Assembly (NCBI GenBank): GCA_016788685.1
Contig: JAEUSS010000269.1
Location: 1 to 8,417, forward strand
Origin: Prolixibacteraceae bacterium
Lineage (GTDB): Bacteria > Bacteroidota > Bacteroidia > Bacteroidales > Prolixibacteraceae
Direction of reading: 5' to 3'
DNA length: 8,417 nucleotides
The translations under genes were made by a program, and so were the position numbers. Below the pieces are notes generated by a model. It searched no databases and was not told where the DNA came from. It saw only the letters and a program-made list of their open reading frames with translations. Below are positions 5,202-8,417 of the stretch, piece by piece. The first letter of the stretch is position 1. The number at the start of each line of letters is the position of its first letter.

Positions 5202-7604
5202 CTATTCTTTCAGGGGTTCGTCAGGGAACTCGGCTTCAAGTTCTTTGTCTTCATTTTCATCTTCTTCATAGATTTCGATGATTGGTTCGGTAAATGCTTT
5301 GCTGACCAGGCGTTTGTCGAGTGTGAGCAATAACGATGGCAGAACCAGCACATTGAAGAACATGGCAATCAGCAGGGTGGTCGAAATCAGGATTCCTAAT
5401 GCCTGTGTGCCGCCAAATTCAGAAACGATGAAAACGCTGAATCCCAGAACCAGGACGATGCTGGTGTAAATCATGCTGAATCCGGCTTCGTGCAAGGCAT
5501 TTAAAGCCGATTGTTTGATGGCTCCGTTGGTCGCTTTCAGCTCGTGGCGGTAACGCGATAGATACTGAATCGCATTGTCGACAGAGATTCCCAAAGCGAT
5601 ACTGAATACAATAATGGTCGACGGTTTGATCGGAATTCCCGCAAAACCCATGATTGCCGCAGTGATCAGCAGCGGAATAATGTTGGGAACCATCGAAACC
5701 AGGATCATCCGGAATGAAGAGAACAGGAAAGCCATTAAAATTGAAATCAACACAATGGCAATGAGCACACTCTCAAATAAATTTTTGATCAGGAAATTGG
5801 TTCCTTTGGCATAGACCACGCTGTTCCCGGTCACTTTCACATCGTATTTGGCCGGACTGAAGATGCTGTCAACCTGAGGGAGGATTTCGGACATGAGCGA
5901 ATCCATACGATTGGTGACCACATCGGCCATCTGGAAGCTGATCCGGGTTGTCTGTTTTGTGCTGTCGAGGAATGATTTCAGCAAACCGGTTCCGTCTCCC
6001 TGTACATTTTGCGGAATGTAGCTGAAAATGAAATTTTTCTCCATCGAACTGGGGAGCGCATATTTGCTCGAATCACCGTTGTAGTAGGCCTGACGGGCAA
6101 ATTTCAAGACTTCGATCAGCGAAAGAGGTTTCGAGAATTCGGGATATTCATTTATTGTATTCTGAAGCCGGTCAATTTTCTGGAGAGTTGCATAATTCAA
6201 TACTCCGTTGGGCTTTTTGGTGTCTACCGAAATTTCAAAAGGCATCACACCGCCAAAATTAGTTTCGAAGAACTTCAGATCCAGGTATGTCGGGTCATCA
6301 CTCCTGAAATCATCCACCACTTTCCCGGAAGTTTTCATCATGCTCAGTCCGATGAACCCAACCAATGTCAATCCGCCGGCAATGGAATAAATCAGGTTTC
6401 TCCGGTTGCTGATCAGGTAAATAACCTTGTCGAGGACCGCACTGAAGAAGTTACTGTCGAGGTGTTTGGTGTGTTTGGTTGATGGCGGAGCCATTAAACT
6501 CAGGATAATGGGGAGCAATACGATGGTCAACACATAGAGAATCATGACGTTAATGGAGGTGATGACACCGAATTCGCGCAGCATTTGATTCGGAACCAGA
6601 ACAAAGGCTGCAAAGCCCAGAGCGGTTGCTGCATTGGTCATCAGCGATGCAAAGCCGATACGGTGTATAACCTGTGATAAAGCCCTCATCTTATTGCCGT
6701 GGCTCCGGTACTCCCAATGATATTTATTCAGGATGTAGATACAGTTTTCTATTACGATAATAACTATCAGAGAGGGTATTACGCCGGTTAGAATTGTAAT
6801 TTTGTAGTTAAAGATAGACAGAGTGCCCAGCACCCACACGATGCTTATCCCAACGATCAGAAGTGAGCTGACGACTGCCCGGATCGATTTGAAAAACAAT
6901 AGCATAATAGATGCCGCAACCACAATGCTAATGATGACAAACAGGAAAAGTTCGTGTTTCACCTTTTGCATGGTTACTGTGCGGATGTAGGGCATTCCGG
7001 AACAGTGAATCTCAACTTTCGTTTGTGCTTTATAGGCTTCCACTTCCTGAACAAGCTGATCAATCAGCGCAATCCTGGAGATATCGTTTAACTTATGCTT
7101 ATCAAGGGTCACGGTCATCAGAGTCGCCTTCGTTTGCGGGTTCCACAACATTCCCTCGTAAAGCTTCAGGGTAGTTATCAGGCTTCGGATGCTGTCAACT
7201 TCGGCTTGTGTGGTTGGTCTGGTCTTTACAACCGGCTGAATGTTGAACTGATGGGTTTCTTCGTTCTTTGTCAGGTTTATCGCTCGTGTGATACTCACAA
7301 CCTCCTGAATACCATCTATTTTTTTTATGTTGTCTCCCAGATCCGACCATGCGTTGAATTGGTCGAGGTTAAAGATTTTCGGATTTACAGCACCAATGAC
7401 GATTACATTGCCGTCTTCGCCAAAAAGTTTTTTAAACTCCTGATATTCAATTCTTGTGCTGTCTTTTTCAGGTAATAGCGAAGAGTTCTCATAGGATAGT
7501 TTAACATTCTGTCCTTTATAAGCCATAAAAGCGGTCAGCAGGGCGAGAATGACAATTAAAAGTGTACGGTGTTTAAGGATGAACCTGGATATGTATGTGA
7601 ACAT
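5202..7604 (-). CDS. RND superfamily exporter, MMPL/SSD-type, two repeated halves
   Basis: Inner-membrane transporter of 800 residues in the predicted RND exporter group (MMPL/HpnN/Patched-like), expected to move lipids or hydrophobic substrates using the proton gradient. Layout: TM1 (about 13-29), first periplasmic domain (about 30-217), five-helix bundle (about 218-372), TM7 (about 403-422), second periplasmic domain (about 423-605), second bundle (about 606-763). The second half has the family acidic motif GISVDNAIQYLSRYRHE at 672-688 with D676. The corresponding first-half segment, IPSLIVIIVIENCIYILNKYH at 276-296, has E286. The C-terminal tail 773-800 is strongly acidic (EIYEEDENEDKELEAEF at 777-793). 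No linked membrane-fusion or outer-membrane gene is visible, consistent with the MMPL-like rather than the tripartite AcrB-like group. The start at 7604 places TM1 correctly, and the region upstream is AT-rich without a Shine-Dalgarno. The substrate is unknown. Confidence 0.92.
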   Translation of the reverse strand: MFTYISRFILKHRTLLIVILALLTAFMAYKGQNVKLSYENSSLLPEKDSTRIEYQEFKKLFGEDGNVIVIGAVNPKIFNLDQFNAWSDLGDNIKKIDGIQEVVSITRAINLTKNEETHQFNIQPVVKTRPTTQAEVDSIRSLITTLKLYEGMLWNPQTKATLMTVTLDKHKLNDISRIALIDQLVQEVEAYKAQTKVEIHCSGMPYIRTVTMQKVKHELFLFVIISIVVAASIMLLFFKSIRAVVSSLLIVGISIVWVLGTLSIFNYKITILTGVIPSLIVIIVIENCIYILNKYHWEYRSHGNKMRALSQVIHRIGFASLMTNAATALGFAAFVLVPNQMLREFGVITSINVMILYVLTIVLLPIILSLMAPPSTKHTKHLDSNFFSAVLDKVIYLISNRRNLIYSIAGGLTLVGFIGLSMMKTSGKVVDDFRSDDPTYLDLKFFETNFGGVMPFEISVDTKKPNGVLNYATLQKIDRLQNTINEYPEFSKPLSLIEVLKFARQAYYNGDSSKYALPSSMEKNFIFSYIPQNVQGDGTGLLKSFLDSTKQTTRISFQMADVVTNRMDSLMSEILPQVDSIFSPAKYDVKVTGNSVVYAKGTNFLIKNLFESVLIAIVLISILMAFLFSSFRMILVSMVPNIIPLLITAAIMGFAGIPIKPSTIIVFSIALGISVDNAIQYLSRYRHELKATNGAIKQSALNALHEAGFSMIYTSIVLVLGFSVFIVSEFGGTQALGILISTTLLIAMFFNVLVLPSLLLTLDKRLVSKAFTEPIIEIYEEDENEDKELEAEFPDEPLKE

Positions 7605-7665
7605 TTGTAGTGTATAAATGCCTGTATTCTAGGCGTATGGTTGCTGTTAAAATAAAAAATCGGGT

Positions 7666-7697
7666 CAAAAGTAGTACAATCTCGTAACTTTACCAAG
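7666..7697 (-). promoter_or_regulatory. Candidate Bacteroidota-type promoter of the RND exporter
   Basis: On the minus strand, CTTG (7694-7697) is followed after 20 nt by TACTTTTG (7666-7673). The -7 box matches TAnnTTTG fully and the -33 box matches three of four positions with correct spacing. The predicted start near 7660 gives a leader of about 55 nt before 7604. Confidence 0.5.
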
Positions 7698-7827
7698 CTC
7701 ATATCTGTTAAAACACCGTTGTTGATTCGTTGTTGGTTTTCAGATCACAACTCTCTTTCAGAACTGTTTTGGGCAAGGTGTTAAGGAAATAAAAGTTGAA
7801 TTGTGAATCAGTATTGGTAAATCCGAC

Positions 7828-7835
7828 TAATTTTG
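7828..7835 (+). promoter_or_regulatory. Candidate -7 promoter element of the TrkH-type gene
   Basis: TAATTTTG is a full match to the Bacteroidota -7 consensus TAnnTTTG and lies 28 nt before the TTG start at 7864, which would give a leader of about 22 nt. No good TTTG is found at the proper distance upstream, so the -33 element is missing or degenerate. Confidence 0.4.
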
Positions 7836-7863
7836 TTTTGTCTTACACTAAATCTTTCTTGGA

Positions 7864-8417
7864 TTGAAAAAATATTTCAGAAGAATAATTCGGAGAAATG
7901 ATCTGCTCAGTTTCAGAAGTATCATCAACTGGATTTTATTTCTTTTCACTTTTGGACTTTTTGTTTTAGCCATTCAGGATATTGGGTTCCCGAATCCTGA
8001 CAGGGTCTTGAAATTTCAGGTTCACAACCGGTATTTTCAGATTTGTTACAGCATTATCGGTGCTTTGTATATCATCCGTTCCATTTTTTTTAGCAAGAAT
8101 CTGGCTACCCGTAAGGTGTTTCTTACACAATTGGTTATCGGAGTTTTTCTGATCCTGTTTTTCTTTCCCAATTTTGTGGTCAGTTACGGCGATACCTTTG
8201 AATATTACCTCTATCAAACCGCCGGAATTCAGATGTTATCATTTTTGTTGTTCTTTCTGGAGTTGTCGAGGATGGAGATTAATCTGCTGATTAAGGTACT
8301 TAATCCGGCTCAGTTGTTCATGACCAGTTTCGCCTTTTTTATTTTTGTCGGCGCCATGCTGCTGATGATGCCCATGTCGACAACGGTGCCCATTAAGTTT
8401 ACCGATGCACTTTTTAC
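7864..8417 (+). CDS. TrkH-family potassium transporter with N-terminal membrane extension, TTG start, C-terminus off window
   Basis: The first 184 residues of a protein whose C-terminal visible part, NPAQLFMTSFAFFIFVGAML (147-166) then LLMMPMST (166-173) and IKFTDALF (177-184), is the characteristic beginning of the TrkH/KtrB-type K+ channel-like subunit. That subunit is expected to continue into the first selectivity filter just past the edge. Before this core lie about 146 residues with four hydrophobic segments (about 20-37, 57-76, 86-101, 118-134), an extension I associate with long TrkH proteins of Bacteroidota. The frame has no ATG upstream of residue 124. The stop at 7849-7851 leaves TTG 7864, followed by a basic KKYFRRIIRR segment, as the best start. 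CTTGGA just upstream is at most a weak Shine-Dalgarno. The gene is divergent from the RND exporter across 259 nt. A TrkA-type regulatory partner is not visible. Confidence 0.85.
   Translation, partial: MKKYFRRIIRRNDLLSFRSIINWILFLFTFGLFVLAIQDIGFPNPDRVLKFQVHNRYFQICYSIIGALYIIRSIFFSKNLATRKVFLTQLVIGVFLILFFFPNFVVSYGDTFEYYLYQTAGIQMLSFLLFFLELSRMEINLLIKVLNPAQLFMTSFAFFIFVGAMLLMMPMSTTVPIKFTDALF

Noticed and set aside
6009..6482. Plus-strand open frame of 157 codons
   Set aside because: Antisense to the intact RND exporter, with no domain and no separate promoter or ribosome binding site; a frame shadow.
7966..8217. Minus-strand open frame of 83 codons
   Set aside because: Antisense to the TrkH-type coding sequence, which carries clear family motifs further along the same frame.

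Overview
The window looks like chromosomal DNA of a member of the Bacteroidota, possibly a Marinilabiliales/Prolixibacteraceae-type organism. Three things suggest this: genes mostly lack Shine-Dalgarno sequences, several upstream regions carry the Bacteroidota -7 promoter motif TAnnTTTG, and the proteins have Bacteroidota character. The genus is a guess. Six genes are on the minus strand and one is on the plus strand at the right end. No tRNA, rRNA, CRISPR array or intact mobile element was seen.

Right to left along the minus strand, positions 3751 to 1 hold a tightly packed four-gene operon: a soluble polyprenyl-phosphate-type family 2 glycosyltransferase, a duplicated LAB_N membrane protein, an ArnT-like GT39 membrane glycosyltransferase, and a UDP-glucuronate 4-epimerase-type enzyme cut by the window edge. 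The joins are a 4-nt overlap, a 1-nt gap and a 19-nt gap. The set reads as a pathway that makes a nucleotide sugar (possibly UDP-galacturonate), loads it on a lipid carrier, moves it across the inner membrane and transfers it to lipid A, LPS core or another envelope acceptor. A good promoter candidate lies just upstream, overlapped by a perfect 12-bp inverted repeat.

Positions 3752-4282 hold no intact gene. They contain a minus-strand reading frame of 144 codons interrupted only by two TGA codons, without a clear start. It is a candidate decayed gene, repeated element or RNA, with a promoter-like motif at its head and the 12-bp hairpin at its tail. A MarC-family membrane protein (4283-4915) follows, then a 286-nt spacer, then an 800-residue RND/MMPL-type exporter (5202-7604).

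A 259-nt intergenic region separates this exporter from a divergent TrkH-type potassium transporter, which starts at TTG (7864) and runs off the right end. Both members of the divergent pair have -7 promoter motifs. The most promising novelty is the envelope glycosylation operon with its duplicated LAB_N protein as candidate lipid-sugar flippase, and the interrupted frame upstream of it.
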